This document shows positions 33,607-41,980 of a stretch of 41,980 nt of DNA, piece after piece. Position numbers and translations under genes: made by a program. The notes beneath the pieces were generated by a model. The model worked only from the letters and a program-made list of their open reading frames with translations. It had not been told where the DNA came from and made no database searches. How positions within the stretch are numbered: position 1 is the first letter of the stretch; each line of letters starts with the position of its first letter. This DNA comes from a virus. The stretch lies in IMG/VR virus record IMGVR_UViG_3300045993_000716, positions 1 through 41,980 of that record; one strand, written 5' to 3'.

Positions 33607-36565
33607 CGCCGCTGAACTGAGCGTGGTGTTCAAGGGCCGGGAGGTGGGCTTGCGCTCGCTGATCGCGGCCATTGAGCGTGAACTGAAACAGGCCGACGCG
33701 CAGACCCGGGCCTCCGAACAGGAAACCGAGCAACTCGCTCAGACGCAGCAAAAAGCCGCCAGCCAGGCCCTCGCCCTTGCGTCAAGTTATGCACGGCTCG
33801 ATGTGGCGCAGGGCAATGCCGCCAACGCCGCCAGCCGCCTCAAGACCGCTATCGACCAGAGCAGCAACGCCAGTGAAAAGCAGATCGTTGCCGCGCAAAC
33901 CCAACTCGCCCGCCTCGAAGCACAAGCTGCCGGAACCGACCGCTTCAGCCAATCGCTGGCCGGACTCAAAGATCAGGCGGCGAGCGTGGCGGGTGGCATG
34001 ATTTCGCTGGGAGCCGGAATCCAGATCGCCACCCAGGTGGCCCAATCGTTTGCCGATGCCTTTACGTTTAAGGCCGGGCTTGATGCGACCACGACCAGCA
34101 TCAATGCCCAGCTTGTGGGCGTGCGCGATAGTGGCCAGGTGTGGAAAGAGGCGGCGGCGTTTGCTGATACGTACAAGCTCACCCAGGAGGAAGTGACTTC
34201 GGCAGTGCAGAGCGGCGTGGGCGTGATGCGCGCTAGTAGCAGCAGCACCACCGACCTGCTCACGACCTTCCAACGCCTCACCGTGCTGGCTCCGGATAAG
34301 CCGATCAGCGAAGCGGCCCGCGCTATTCGCGAGTTGCAATCGGGCGATACCACCTCGATCAAGGAACTGTTCAATATCGCGGCCAAAGATGCCAACAAGA
34401 TGAAGGCCGAGATCCAGGGCGGGGCCGATGCGGTGCAAGTGGTGGCCAAGTATCTCGATACGGCGGGCGTGGGCATGGACGCCCTCGCAGCCCAAACGAG
34501 TGGCGCAGCAGGCCGGTTGCGCGAACTGGCCCAAGCGCAAGAACAACTGAAACTCAGCCAGGCCGAATTCGCCCAAGGGCCGGGCATGGCGCTGCTGCAA
34601 TTACAGATCGAGGCCACGCGGGGCGGGGCACGCTTGCTGAGTGGTGATCTGGCGACGATGGGCGCAAGCCTACAGGCGCTTCCTAACGATCCACTCGCCA
34701 ACCTCATTGGCGGCATGTTGCAAGGCAAAGCGGCGTCAGATGCCTTTAACGCATCGCTCGTTGGCGGAGTCAATAGCCAATTTTCCGACCAACAACAGGC
34801 ACTTGCTCAATCGTTACTCGCAACCGGCATGAGCATGGATCGCGTGATTGCGATTGTGACACCGCTGGCGGGGGCATTAGGAGAGGTATCGCGGGCCGAA
34901 GGCGAATTAGTCGCATCTGGGCAAGCCTCGTCAGCCGCCGCCGATGCTTTAGGGGCACGCCTGACTGCGCTGATTGCCGTCGGCGGGCCAGTCGGAGCAA
35001 CCGCGAGCGCAATTGCGACCGGGCTGGCTGATGGCACGATACAGTATGGGAATGCCGCCACTGCCGTGGGACAACTCGAACAAGCGCAAGCCCAGCAGGC
35101 GTCCGTCGCTGCACAGGGTGTGATTATCACCCAGGCCAACGGCGCAGCACTCGCGGCCCAGGCGCAAGCCACCGGCACAGCAACCGCGGCGGTATCTGCG
35201 CAGAACCAAGCGATTGGGCAGCTCCTGACCCAAACGACCACCACAACGAGTGCGACGACTGGCTTAGCGCAAGCCCAGACACAGATCGCGCAATTTGGCG
35301 GCGCGGTGGCCAATGGCCTTATCACCGCAGCCAATGCCGCTGCGGTACTGGCTAATCAGTACGGCATCACTGCCGCGCAAGCCGATGTTCTGATTAGCGC
35401 TCAGGCGCGTTTAGCAGGTCAAAAAGCCCAGACCCGCGACAATTCCGGCAGCGTTGGCTTTAATGCCCCTGGCCGGAGAGGATCGAGTGATAACGACATT
35501 CTCAAAACCATCGAGGCAACCCAGAAGGGGATCGCCGATGAGGCCAAGGCGAGTGCTGCCGCTCAGCGCGCCTACGGTGAAGAAATCGGCGGAAGTGCGG
35601 TCAAGATCCGTAATTTGCGCGCTGACTTGGCGAAGGCGACCACCGACAGCGAGCGCTTCCAGATCAAGACCCAACTGGCTCAGCTTACCGCGCCCAAAGG
35701 TGGTGGGGGTGGCGGGGGAGCTGCCAAAGCTGCCAAGCAGGAAAAGGACTTCCAGTTCAAGAGCGAGCAGCAAGAACAGGATCATCAGCGCAAGCTTGAT
35801 AGTATCGTGCTCGATGCTGAAAAGAAGCGCGCCGCTGCCAGCCAGGCATTCCAGCAAAGCAGCCTCGATGGCCGCGCCGGGTTCTATGCGCGCCTGGCCG
35901 ATGTGGAGGATGCGGGCACGCAGCGGGCCTTGAGCGCCAAGTTTGAACAGGCCAGCGCGAAAGCCCAGGAGATCGCGAAAACAACCGGCCCCGACGCCGC
36001 GCAAGCCTATATGGACGCAGCGACCAAGGCGATTGAAGGCCAGCAGAGCATCCAGGACAAAATCAATGAGGCCAACAAGAACAAGGACAAAGGCAAAGCC
36101 GAGTTCTTAACCGGAATACTTGAACTCCAAAAGACCGCCGATCAGAGCCGCATTGATCAGGTGATTGCGGCAGGATCGGCCATTAGCAACGAACAAGCGA
36201 CGCAATGGGCCGCAGAAGAGACCGCCTATGGTGTCCATCTCGATAAGATGGTAGCCACATTCCAGCAGAAAACCGGGGGAAACCTGCCAGGGTTGGCCGC
36301 GCCAGGCCCATTGGGTACGGTGGGCAGTACCGCCATTCCCGCTGGCACACCGTCGCCTGCGGTTCCGAGTACCGGCCCGCAACCAAGCGGCGGCGCGCAG
36401 CCAGTGATTGATTTGGCGACACCGGCCGCTGTCGATCAGCAAACCGGGCAACTGCTGGGAGCCTTGAATGCCGTGGTAAGTGGCGTGGCCGACGTGGCCA
36501 GCCGGGTATCGAATGTAGAGCGGGCGATTGGCTCGCTGAAGGGAAGTTCGGCATTCGCCGGATAG
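33599..36565 (+). CDS. Tape measure protein
   Basis: A 988-residue product that starts with GTG overlapping the chaperone extension. Residues 1-110 form a coiled-coil (ELKQADAQTRASEQETEQLA). A hydrophobic stretch lies near 120-155. A long Ala/Gln-rich helical body follows. A Gly-rich hinge lies near 700 and another coiled-coil at 715-860. By the usual 0.15 nm per residue the tail would be about 150 nm. It sets tail length and may be ejected first. No lysozyme or peptidase motif was seen. Confidence 0.95.
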   Translation: MTDAAELSVVFKGREVGLRSLIAAIERELKQADAQTRASEQETEQLAQTQQKAASQALALASSYARLDVAQGNAANAASRLKTAIDQSSNASEKQIVAAQTQLARLEAQAAGTDRFSQSLAGLKDQAASVAGGMISLGAGIQIATQVAQSFADAFTFKAGLDATTTSINAQLVGVRDSGQVWKEAAAFADTYKLTQEEVTSAVQSGVGVMRASSSSTTDLLTTFQRLTVLAPDKPISEAARAIRELQSGDTTSIKELFNIAAKDANKMKAEIQGGADAVQVVAKYLDTAGVGMDALAAQTSGAAGRLRELAQAQEQLKLSQAEFAQGPGMALLQLQIEATRGGARLLSGDLATMGASLQALPNDPLANLIGGMLQGKAASDAFNASLVGGVNSQFSDQQQALAQSLLATGMSMDRVIAIVTPLAGALGEVSRAEGELVASGQASSAAADALGARLTALIAVGGPVGATASAIATGLADGTIQYGNAATAVGQLEQAQAQQASVAAQGVIITQANGAALAAQAQATGTATAAVSAQNQAIGQLLTQTTTTTSATTGLAQAQTQIAQFGGAVANGLITAANAAAVLANQYGITAAQADVLISAQARLAGQKAQTRDNSGSVGFNAPGRRGSSDNDILKTIEATQKGIADEAKASAAAQRAYGEEIGGSAVKIRNLRADLAKATTDSERFQIKTQLAQLTAPKGGGGGGGAAKAAKQEKDFQFKSEQQEQDHQRKLDSIVLDAEKKRAAASQAFQQSSLDGRAGFYARLADVEDAGTQRALSAKFEQASAKAQEIAKTTGPDAAQAYMDAATKAIEGQQSIQDKINEANKNKDKGKAEFLTGILELQKTADQSRIDQVIAAGSAISNEQATQWAAEETAYGVHLDKMVATFQQKTGGNLPGLAAPGPLGTVGSTAIPAGTPSPAVPSTGPQPSGGAQPVIDLATPAAVDQQTGQLLGALNAVVSGVADVASRVSNVERAIGSLKGSSAFAG

Positions 36566-36575
36566 GGAGAATTCT

Positions 36576-37208
36576 ATGCATGGTCTGTTAGGGTCAAGCG
36601 GCGAACTCGGGGCGCGCAAGATCGGCGCACGGCGGGCCTCGCGCACATGGCGGCTGAAGAATGCTTGCCGCTGGAATTACCTCAAAGGCGTGATTGCCTT
36701 TCACCTGATCATGCGGTTCGCTGCGTGGTGGGGATTGCTCGTGTCGTGTGGACAGCTTGCCATTCGGGTGAAGAAGGCCGATGGTGAATGGATCGATTAC
36801 GGGGTGGTTGGGTATCGCGTGATCACCACGGCGGGCGTCACCTTTCTCAGGGACGATTGGAACAACAACGCCCAAGACTTCACCACACTGAATTTCCATG
36901 GCTGCGGAACGGGCGCAACTGCCGAGGCCACTGGCGATACCGCGCTCGTGACCGAATCAACCACGGCACTGAACCCCGACAGTACCCGCGCAACGGGCAC
37001 ACGATCCACGCCAAGCAGCACCAGTTGGGCCAGCGTCGGCACCGCGACGTTTGATGCGACGGCCGCCATTACGGAACATGGGCTGTTCTCGCAGGCTGCA
37101 ACCGGTGGCGGGACGCTGTGGGATCGCACCGTGTTCTCAGCGATTAACGTTGGTTCAGGCGATTCCATCCAATTTACGTATACGAATACGCACACCGCAG
37201 GCGGATAA
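36576..37208 (+). CDS. Tail-tip or virion structural protein
   Basis: GGAGA precedes the ATG. The 210-residue protein starts with a basic segment (residues 1-50). It continues with VTFLRDDWNNNAQDFTTLNF, NPDSTRATGTRSTPS and ITEHGLFSQAATGGGTLWDR, ending in beta-rich sequence. The second half looks like a family of small phage structural proteins that I have seen near tail genes. The exact role is unknown. Confidence 0.65.
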   Translation: MHGLLGSSGELGARKIGARRASRTWRLKNACRWNYLKGVIAFHLIMRFAAWWGLLVSCGQLAIRVKKADGEWIDYGVVGYRVITTAGVTFLRDDWNNNAQDFTTLNFHGCGTGATAEATGDTALVTESTTALNPDSTRATGTRSTPSSTSWASVGTATFDATAAITEHGLFSQAATGGGTLWDRTVFSAINVGSGDSIQFTYTNTHTAGG

Positions 37209-37364
37209 ATGAGCGATCCGAACGACCTGAATGAGTTTGGTGGCGACATGCGCCAACCCGGACAGGCCAGGATCGGCGGGTTCGTGGTCGTCCTGATTCT
37301 GGCGATTGGCGCTCTTCTCACTGGCATCGTTATTCTGTTCGGGAAAGCCATCGGAGTATTCTAA
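37209..37364 (+). CDS. Small membrane protein, 51 residues
   Basis: This short gene fits exactly between neighbours: its ATG follows the TAA of the previous gene, and its TAA is followed at once by the next ATG at 37365. The product has a polar N-terminus (MSDPNDLNEFGGD) and one long hydrophobic helix (about 22-45, GFVVVLILAIGALLTGIVIL). GGCGGA precedes the start. It may be a holin or a small virion-linked membrane protein. Confidence 0.65.
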   Translation: MSDPNDLNEFGGDMRQPGQARIGGFVVVLILAIGALLTGIVILFGKAIGVF

Positions 37365-37847
37365 ATGGCCAATGACATTCTCCAGTATTACGGCACCGCC
37401 AAGACCGCCAAGAGCAGCACTGGCGATGCCGTGTTTACGTTCACATCGGTGGCCAACGGAGCCGGGCGGGTTAGTGGCAGTATCGACATGGGCACGCCGC
37501 GTGCTGGGCGCTACCGGGTGCAGGTGCAGTACAAAGGCGCAGCCACGCCAACGGCGGGCGCATCGCTGGAGGTCTACCTCGCACGCTCTGATGACAACAC
37601 CACTCGCGACGGCAACCTCGGGGCGTCTGATGCAGCCGTGTCGGATGTGGACATCCGGGCGCAGTGCCTGTTCTGTGGCGTGCTGAGTATGGATAACGTC
37701 ACGACTCAACAGGTGGCCAGTTTTGAGATCGAAACCGGCGCACGCTATCTGAGCGTGCTGTGGTGGAACGCGACGGGTGCGGCGGCGAGTGCCACGGCCA
37801 CTGACCACATCGTGACCATCACGCCGATTATTACGCAGGTGCAATAA
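37365..37847 (+). CDS. Virion-associated beta-rich protein
   Basis: A 160-residue product dominated by short strands and Thr/Ala/Val (for example SGSIDMGTPRAGRYRVQVQY and FEIETGARYLSVLWWN). It resembles tail-fibre or baseplate jelly-roll domains, but no family was recognised. It lies between the small membrane protein and the repeat-bearing fibre protein. Confidence 0.6.
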   Translation: MANDILQYYGTAKTAKSSTGDAVFTFTSVANGAGRVSGSIDMGTPRAGRYRVQVQYKGAATPTAGASLEVYLARSDDNTTRDGNLGASDAAVSDVDIRAQCLFCGVLSMDNVTTQQVASFEIETGARYLSVLWWNATGAAASATATDHIVTITPIITQVQ

Positions 37848-37850
37848 CTC

Positions 37851-39428
37851 ATGCGCCGATCCAGCGTTCGCTTCGATGCTAGTGGCGACTCCCTGAGTCG
37901 AACCACGAACCTGCCGCCCACGAATCTGTTGACGATTCTGGGCTGGTTCAAGGTGACGGCCTCAAGTGCCAGCAATCAGGCGTTCTTTAGTATTGGTCTG
38001 ACAACCGGCGATTACCACGAAATCTTGGCGCTGCCGAGTATGGCGCTGGAGTCATGGAGTAACGGCGGCGGTGCATTTAGCGGCACAACGCTTACGGTTG
38101 GCCGCTGGTACCACATCGCCGCGACGATTAACGGCACGAGCGCGGGTTCGTTCCTGACCTATCTGAATGGCAAACTCGACATCACGGGCGACGCGGGATC
38201 CATCCTGAATCAGAAGCTATTCATCGGCAACACGTCTGATGGTGAGTGGATGAACGGCAACGCCGCGAGCGTGGAGATCTACGATCGGGCACTGAGCGCT
38301 GGCGAGATCAAGGCGCGCTATCTGAGTTCGATGCCGCCAAAAGATCGGGCGCTGAATAGCTATTTCCCCATCGTTCCCGGCCCAGCCCGTGCGTTTGACG
38401 CCTCGGGCTACGGGCGACATCTGACCAATAACGGCACACTGACTGACGAGGCTGGGCCGCCACTGACTGCGCCGATGTCTCGCCGGGTGATTGGTAAGAG
38501 GCCCGGCGCGGCCTACAGCCAAGCCGCAGCCGGAACGCTGACCGGATCGGGCGCGTTAACAAAACAGGCGCGAAAGATCGTCGCGAGCACGTTGACCGGA
38601 TCGGGCGCACTGGTACGGCAGATCGCGAAAGTCGTTGCGGGTACACTGACCGGATTGGGGAGTCTGAGTAGACAAGCCAACAAGGCACTTACGGGCACGC
38701 TGACCGGGTCTGGCGCGCTCGTGAAACAGGCGAACAAGCTTCTCGCGGGTGCACTCACCGGATCGGGTGCATTAGCCGCCATTCGCACTATCCTCAAGGC
38801 CATCGACGGAACGCTGAGTGGATCGGGCACACTCCTAAAGCAAACAAACAAACCACTCGCCGGAACGCTCACTGGAAGTGGCAGTCTGGTCAAGCAGATC
38901 GGAAAGATCGCCGCTGGTACGCTGTCAGGTTCGGGAAGTCTGATTAAGCAAGCTAGGAAGTCGCTCTCAGGGACGTTGACGGGTTCTGGCGCGCTGGTGT
39001 CAATTCGTACCTTCCTGAAGTCAGTTGGCGGAACACTCACCGGATCGGGTGCGCTGCTGAGGCAAACGAACAAGACCCTCGGCGGCACGCTGACGGGTTC
39101 CGGCAGTCTGATTAAGCAGGCGCAGCGGAGTGTTGCGGGTGTGCTTTCCGGCAGTGGCGATCTAACTAAACAGGCGCAGAAAATACTTGCTGGCACACTG
39201 GAAAGCGCCGGGAGCCTTATCAAGCGTATCGGAAAGGCTATTGGCGGAGTACTCGGCGGAAGCGGGCTGCTGGCGTCCATCAAAAGCAGTGCCCAGGCGC
39301 TACTGCGCCCAAAGGCGCGAGCCACGTATCGCCCGTTTGCCGCTCCTACCGTTACTCGGGCAAGCACCGAACCGACCATCCGCGCGCCGTCCGCCGAACC
39401 GACCATCTATCGGCCAGAGGAGGAGTAA
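37851..39428 (+). CDS. Tail fibre-like protein with LamG domain and 14 short repeats
   Basis: The 525-residue protein has an N-terminal concanavalin/LamG-like domain (residues 1-165): LTILGWFKVTA, GRWYHIAATINGT, FLTYLNGKLDI and VEIYDRALSAGEIKARYLS. A spacer follows. Residues about 223-484 are 14 tandem repeats of the form AGTLTGSGALVKQANKLL, mostly 18 residues; repeats 5, 9 and 14 have 20. The last 40 residues are Pro/Thr/Ala-rich with doubled EPTI motifs. LamG domains bind glycans, so host-surface attachment is a fair inference. The gene overlaps the next as TAATG. Confidence 0.8.
   Translation: MRRSSVRFDASGDSLSRTTNLPPTNLLTILGWFKVTASSASNQAFFSIGLTTGDYHEILALPSMALESWSNGGGAFSGTTLTVGRWYHIAATINGTSAGSFLTYLNGKLDITGDAGSILNQKLFIGNTSDGEWMNGNAASVEIYDRALSAGEIKARYLSSMPPKDRALNSYFPIVPGPARAFDASGYGRHLTNNGTLTDEAGPPLTAPMSRRVIGKRPGAAYSQAAAGTLTGSGALTKQARKIVASTLTGSGALVRQIAKVVAGTLTGLGSLSRQANKALTGTLTGSGALVKQANKLLAGALTGSGALAAIRTILKAIDGTLSGSGTLLKQTNKPLAGTLTGSGSLVKQIGKIAAGTLSGSGSLIKQARKSLSGTLTGSGALVSIRTFLKSVGGTLTGSGALLRQTNKTLGGTLTGSGSLIKQAQRSVAGVLSGSGDLTKQAQKILAGTLESAGSLIKRIGKAIGGVLGGSGLLASIKSSAQALLRPKARATYRPFAAPTVTRASTEPTIRAPSAEPTIYRPEEE
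38523..39300 (+). repeat. Tandem 54-bp coding repeats in the fibre gene
   Basis: Fourteen units of mostly 54 bp encode the GTLTGSGAL-type motif. Units 5, 9 and 14 are 60 bp and carry IRT or similar in place of KQ. The DNA is diverged between units, so the array is old or selected at protein level. Confidence 0.8.
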
Positions 39429-39739
39429 TGGCGACACTCGAAAGCCGCTCAGCCGTGCTTGAGCCAAAAGATCCAGACGACATCAAAACCTATGCGCTGA
39501 ACTTGGTTGACAAGTTGCCCACACGACCCACAGCGGCAACCATCAGCAGCGCATCCATCGTTGGCACGAGTGAGCCAGCGGGGTTAACGCTGAGCGCAGC
39601 GAGTGTCAGCGGAACCTATGTGACCGTCAGCGTCAGCGGCGGAACGCAGGATGTTGATTACGAGGTGACGATCCGCACAGTACTCAGTGATGGGCAACAG
39701 TGGGATCATACCATCGTCATTCCGTGCCGAAAGAGGTAG
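39428..39739 (+). CDS. Small structural protein
   Basis: A 103-residue product with an N-terminal DPDDIKTYALNLVDKLPTRP and then repeated strands, Ser/Thr/Val-rich. The last part (VDYEVTIRTVLSDGQQWDHT) looks like a phage immunoglobulin-like or fibre-stalk domain. Family not recognised. It is coupled to the fibre gene. Confidence 0.6.
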   Translation: MATLESRSAVLEPKDPDDIKTYALNLVDKLPTRPTAATISSASIVGTSEPAGLTLSAASVSGTYVTVSVSGGTQDVDYEVTIRTVLSDGQQWDHTIVIPCRKR

Positions 39740-39742
39740 CCG

Positions 39743-40093
39743 ATGGCCAGCGCCCCCACACTCAACGGAACCACCTTCTACCCATCCGATATCGCCATCG
39801 AGGTGCAACGGGTGGGCGTGTCGTTTCAGGCGCTCGACGGGACGCGCCGCACGGCCTACCGTGCCAGTAAGCGCAACATCACCATGGAGTGGAAGCAGGT
39901 CAGTTTGACGATCCTCAATCAACTGCGCGTGATTGCTGCGCTCACCACCACCTTTACGTTCGTGGATGAGAACAGCACGAGCATGACAGTGTTTTGTCCG
40001 AGTGGCGAAACCGCACTCAAGAGTAATGTTGCGGCGATCTTGCCCGACAACAGCGTGGAATACGACGCCACATTGACTCTCTGGGAGGCATAA
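39743..40093 (+). CDS. Distal tail-associated protein
   Basis: A 116-residue beta-rich product with the segment RVGVSFQALDGTRRTAYRAS and NITMEWKQVSLTILNQLRVI. The layout resembles the small beta-barrel distal tail proteins of siphoviruses. The assignment is weak and rests mainly on place before the hub protein. Confidence 0.55.
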   Translation: MASAPTLNGTTFYPSDIAIEVQRVGVSFQALDGTRRTAYRASKRNITMEWKQVSLTILNQLRVIAALTTTFTFVDENSTSMTVFCPSGETALKSNVAAILPDNSVEYDATLTLWEA

Positions 40094-41590
40094 ATGGCCG
40101 TCCCGACTCGCGGACAAATCGAAGCAACCATCACCCTGCCAACCTACCAGTTGCAATACTGGAATGGGAGTGCGTGGGTCGATATTGCCGACGCTGATGT
40201 GGGCGATCTGCAGGGCCTGGTCAATGTGGGTGGCGGGCCGAGCGGGTTCGACTTTGGGGCCAATGCCTCCCCACGCGGAACCGTCAAAATCGATGCCAGC
40301 AGCACCAATCAGGCGATCAGTTGGGAGCGACTAAAGATCCGCATCCAGTACGGGTTTTCAACGAGCGACATGCTGACGCGCTGGATGGGGATTGTCACCG
40401 ACGATTCACGCGGAACCGACGATCTGACCATCACCTGGGGCTGCGCGGGCTTCGATCTGCTGATCAGTGAAACCGAGTGCTACTCTGACCTGCTCTACCG
40501 TCGCCCACCGGCCACCAAGACCACCGCAAGCAGCATCGAGGATCCGACGAGCGGCAGTTACGCGGGTGGGCTAATCAACTACATCTGTTGGCAGTCGGGC
40601 GGGCGGCCCTACGAACAGAGCGCCACCTACCCCACGGCAACCTTTTACTACAGCCTCGATAATGCGATCATTACGCCCGAATGGGCGTGGATCGGCGGTG
40701 AGAATGCGTGGCAGGAAATTGATACGCTGTGTCGGGCCGTGGGTGGGCAGATGTACCAAGATACGAACGGGACGATGGTGTACAAGAACCCGCTTGTTGG
40801 CACCAGCAGCGGCTACACCTTCGATGAGAGCGTGTACAGCAGCCTCGCACAAAAAGCCAGCGTCCTGCAAAAGACCGCCTTGGCGCGCTGCACCTATCAG
40901 GCCCGGCGCTTGCAGCCGGAACAGGAGATCTACGCAGACACCACGCCGCGCCTGATCCTGGGCAGTGGCAATATCTCACTCGTGCTCGATATGCAGCGCC
41001 CGGTCTACGATTACGCTGTAAGTGCCAGCGGCGGATCGGGCTTGCCGAATAGCAGCTTTACGGCGGTGGATCTGTTCGGGATCGCGGTCGTCTACCCCGA
41101 TGTGTTGGTATCGTTTACGAGTCGGAGTGCTAGTCGGGTGACGATCCAAGCCTCCAACACCCTGACCCAGCCGATTGTGCTGAGTAACCTCACGATCCGA
41201 GGCCGCCCGATTGCCGTGACGGAAGATGGGCAAGCCAGCTATGGCAGCGGCACCCCGGCGCGCGAAATCGGCAACGGGAGCATCTACATTCAGAATCGGG
41301 TACACGCAGAGCGCCTGTGTCGCTTGTACGTGGATGTGTACGGCACGCAGCGCCCCGAGCGGGCTGTGACCTGTATGTACGATCCCGACCGCACACTGGG
41401 CGAAATTGTCACCCTGAGTTGCACCAGCCTCACCATCAGCGGCAGCCATCGCATCACGGCGATTGATGTCCATAACGGCGAAACGATGAGTGTGACGCTG
41501 ATTGAGATAACCGGGCTACTGACAACGGCGGATCTCTTCATGATTGACACGTCCTACAGCTCGGGTGACACCCGGCAATTATCGTGGTGA
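40094..41590 (+). CDS. Tail hub protein (gp27-like)
   Basis: A 498-residue product. It has an N-terminal domain with strands (TITLPTYQLQYWNGSAWVDI), a second domain with LKIRIQYGFS and WMGIVTDDSR, then a helix-rich part (WQEIDTLCRAVGGQMYQDTN) and a C-terminal domain. The two-barrel order with TWGCAGFDLLISE resembles gp27-type hubs, which anchor tail spikes to the tube. The exact family is inferred. Confidence 0.65.
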   Translation: MAVPTRGQIEATITLPTYQLQYWNGSAWVDIADADVGDLQGLVNVGGGPSGFDFGANASPRGTVKIDASSTNQAISWERLKIRIQYGFSTSDMLTRWMGIVTDDSRGTDDLTITWGCAGFDLLISETECYSDLLYRRPPATKTTASSIEDPTSGSYAGGLINYICWQSGGRPYEQSATYPTATFYYSLDNAIITPEWAWIGGENAWQEIDTLCRAVGGQMYQDTNGTMVYKNPLVGTSSGYTFDESVYSSLAQKASVLQKTALARCTYQARRLQPEQEIYADTTPRLILGSGNISLVLDMQRPVYDYAVSASGGSGLPNSSFTAVDLFGIAVVYPDVLVSFTSRSASRVTIQASNTLTQPIVLSNLTIRGRPIAVTEDGQASYGSGTPAREIGNGSIYIQNRVHAERLCRLYVDVYGTQRPERAVTCMYDPDRTLGEIVTLSCTSLTISGSHRITAIDVHNGETMSVTLIEITGLLTTADLFMIDTSYSSGDTRQLSW

Positions 41591-41591
41591 A

Positions 41592-41980
41592 ATGATGGCC
41601 GTTTCAACGTACAGCACGCCCAATATCCTGCTCACGGGCAATCCCGACGCCGCACCGGATTTGGAAGAGTTGCGCGGCAATGCGCTGCTGTTGGATATGC
41701 TCAGTTATCGTGGCGCAACCGCCTACCTCGATCAGACGCGCATTCTGAACGACAACGGCCAAAACCCACTGATCTTGAACCGCATGAGTTTTCAATTTCG
41801 TACCGGCTATACCTTCGCGGTGTTCACCCTGCGCAGCAATGTGTCATCGGGCACGCTCAATCTGATCTTTAATGGATCCACCCTGAGTAGCACCGCGATC
41901 AGCAGCGGACTCAACACCGTCTCGGTTGCCGTCACCGGGCGCGGCTACACCGATTATCAATTCGTGGATGTCATCGCCAG
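41592..41980 (+). CDS. Partial structural protein, N-terminal part
   Basis: The frame starts at ATG 41592 (or the next ATG, 41595) and runs off the right edge after 129 codons. It begins MMAVSTYSTPNILLTGNPDA and is beta-rich with short strands (GYTFAVFTLRSNVSSGTLNL). It is likely a tail-tip or receptor-binding protein. The gene at 1-392 is not its end if the two edges are simply joined, because the frames differ. Confidence 0.65.
   Translation, partial: MMAVSTYSTPNILLTGNPDAAPDLEELRGNALLLDMLSYRGATAYLDQTRILNDNGQNPLILNRMSFQFRTGYTFAVFTLRSNVSSGTLNLIFNGSTLSSTAISSGLNTVSVAVTGRGYTDYQFVDVIA

Noticed and set aside
33782-34773. Two long open frames (272 and 266 codons) on the minus strand of the tape measure gene
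   Set aside because: They are shadows of a biased, Ala/Gln-rich coding sequence. The plus-strand tape measure is well supported, and the minus products have Cys/Ser-rich noise.
38523-39300. The repeat array as a CRISPR
   Set aside because: Units are contiguous, in frame, diverged in DNA and lack unique spacers; they encode a protein repeat.
38513-39406. A 297-codon minus-strand frame in the fibre gene
   Set aside because: It is kept open by the tandem repeats of the plus-strand gene and has no start signal or family features.
1-41980. Window as a complete circular genome cut inside one gene
   Set aside because: Joining the right edge to the left puts the last gene in a frame that reaches a stop after about 20 unnatural codons, while the left-edge gene is in another frame. 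A seamless join is not supported, though missing sequence between the edges is possible.

Overview
The window looks like the greater part of a temperate siphovirus genome, either a prophage or a phage-plasmid. The gene set is typical of a long-tailed phage: small and large terminase, portal, scaffold, decoration protein, major capsid protein, tail tube, frameshifted tail chaperones, a 988-residue tape measure, tail hub and fibre proteins, a lysin, a large serine integrase and a CI/Cro-type switch. The host is uncertain. The sequence is GC-rich, and one lipoprotein has a long Pro/Thr/Glu linker of a kind I associate with Chloroflexota, so a Chloroflexota host is a reasonable but unproven guess. 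No rRNA, tRNA, CRISPR array or insertion sequence was found.

Layout. Positions 1-392 hold the end of a rightward gene that continues from outside the window. From about 400 to 18971 every gene runs leftward. From left to right this arm holds: a two-gene module with its own strong promoter (400-831); a membrane protein, an unknown gene and an FtsK-like DNA translocase (1071-3550); a tightly coupled set with a Lar-like protein, an ASCH protein and membrane proteins (3555-5328); an excisionase-like HTH protein, an unknown protein and the large serine integrase (5397-7583); a coupled set with Zn/HTH, DnaQ-like exonuclease and VRR-NUC proteins (7605-10410); a ParB-like HTH protein (10845-12377); a DnaB-N/RepA-like helicase (13177-14997); a zinc-finger coiled-coil protein; a RecT-like annealing protein (16003-16794); and small accessory genes including an HNH endonuclease.

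The lysogeny switch lies at 18700-19446. A Cro-like gene (leftward) and a CI-like repressor (rightward) diverge, and copies of a 14-bp operator, GGTAAGAACTTACC, sit inside or beside three promoters. To its right are small genes, a lipoprotein, a 308-bp non-coding stretch with hairpins, and a second HNH endonuclease related to the first.

The rightward late operon runs from about 21340 to the right edge. Its order is lysin, two coiled-coil/membrane proteins (holin-like), terminase, portal, terminator-like hairpin, scaffold, decoration, capsid, connectors, tail tube, chaperones, tape measure, then tail-tip and fibre proteins. A SAM methyltransferase and a GT-B glycosyltransferase are embedded among the connector genes, which suggests glycan modification of the virion.

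The most unusual feature is a 16-bp palindrome, GTGTACCATGGTACAC. It occurs five times, always between genes, at module borders spread over 27 kb. It is unlike the repressor operator and points to a second genome-wide DNA-binding system, either stoperator-like or centromere-like.
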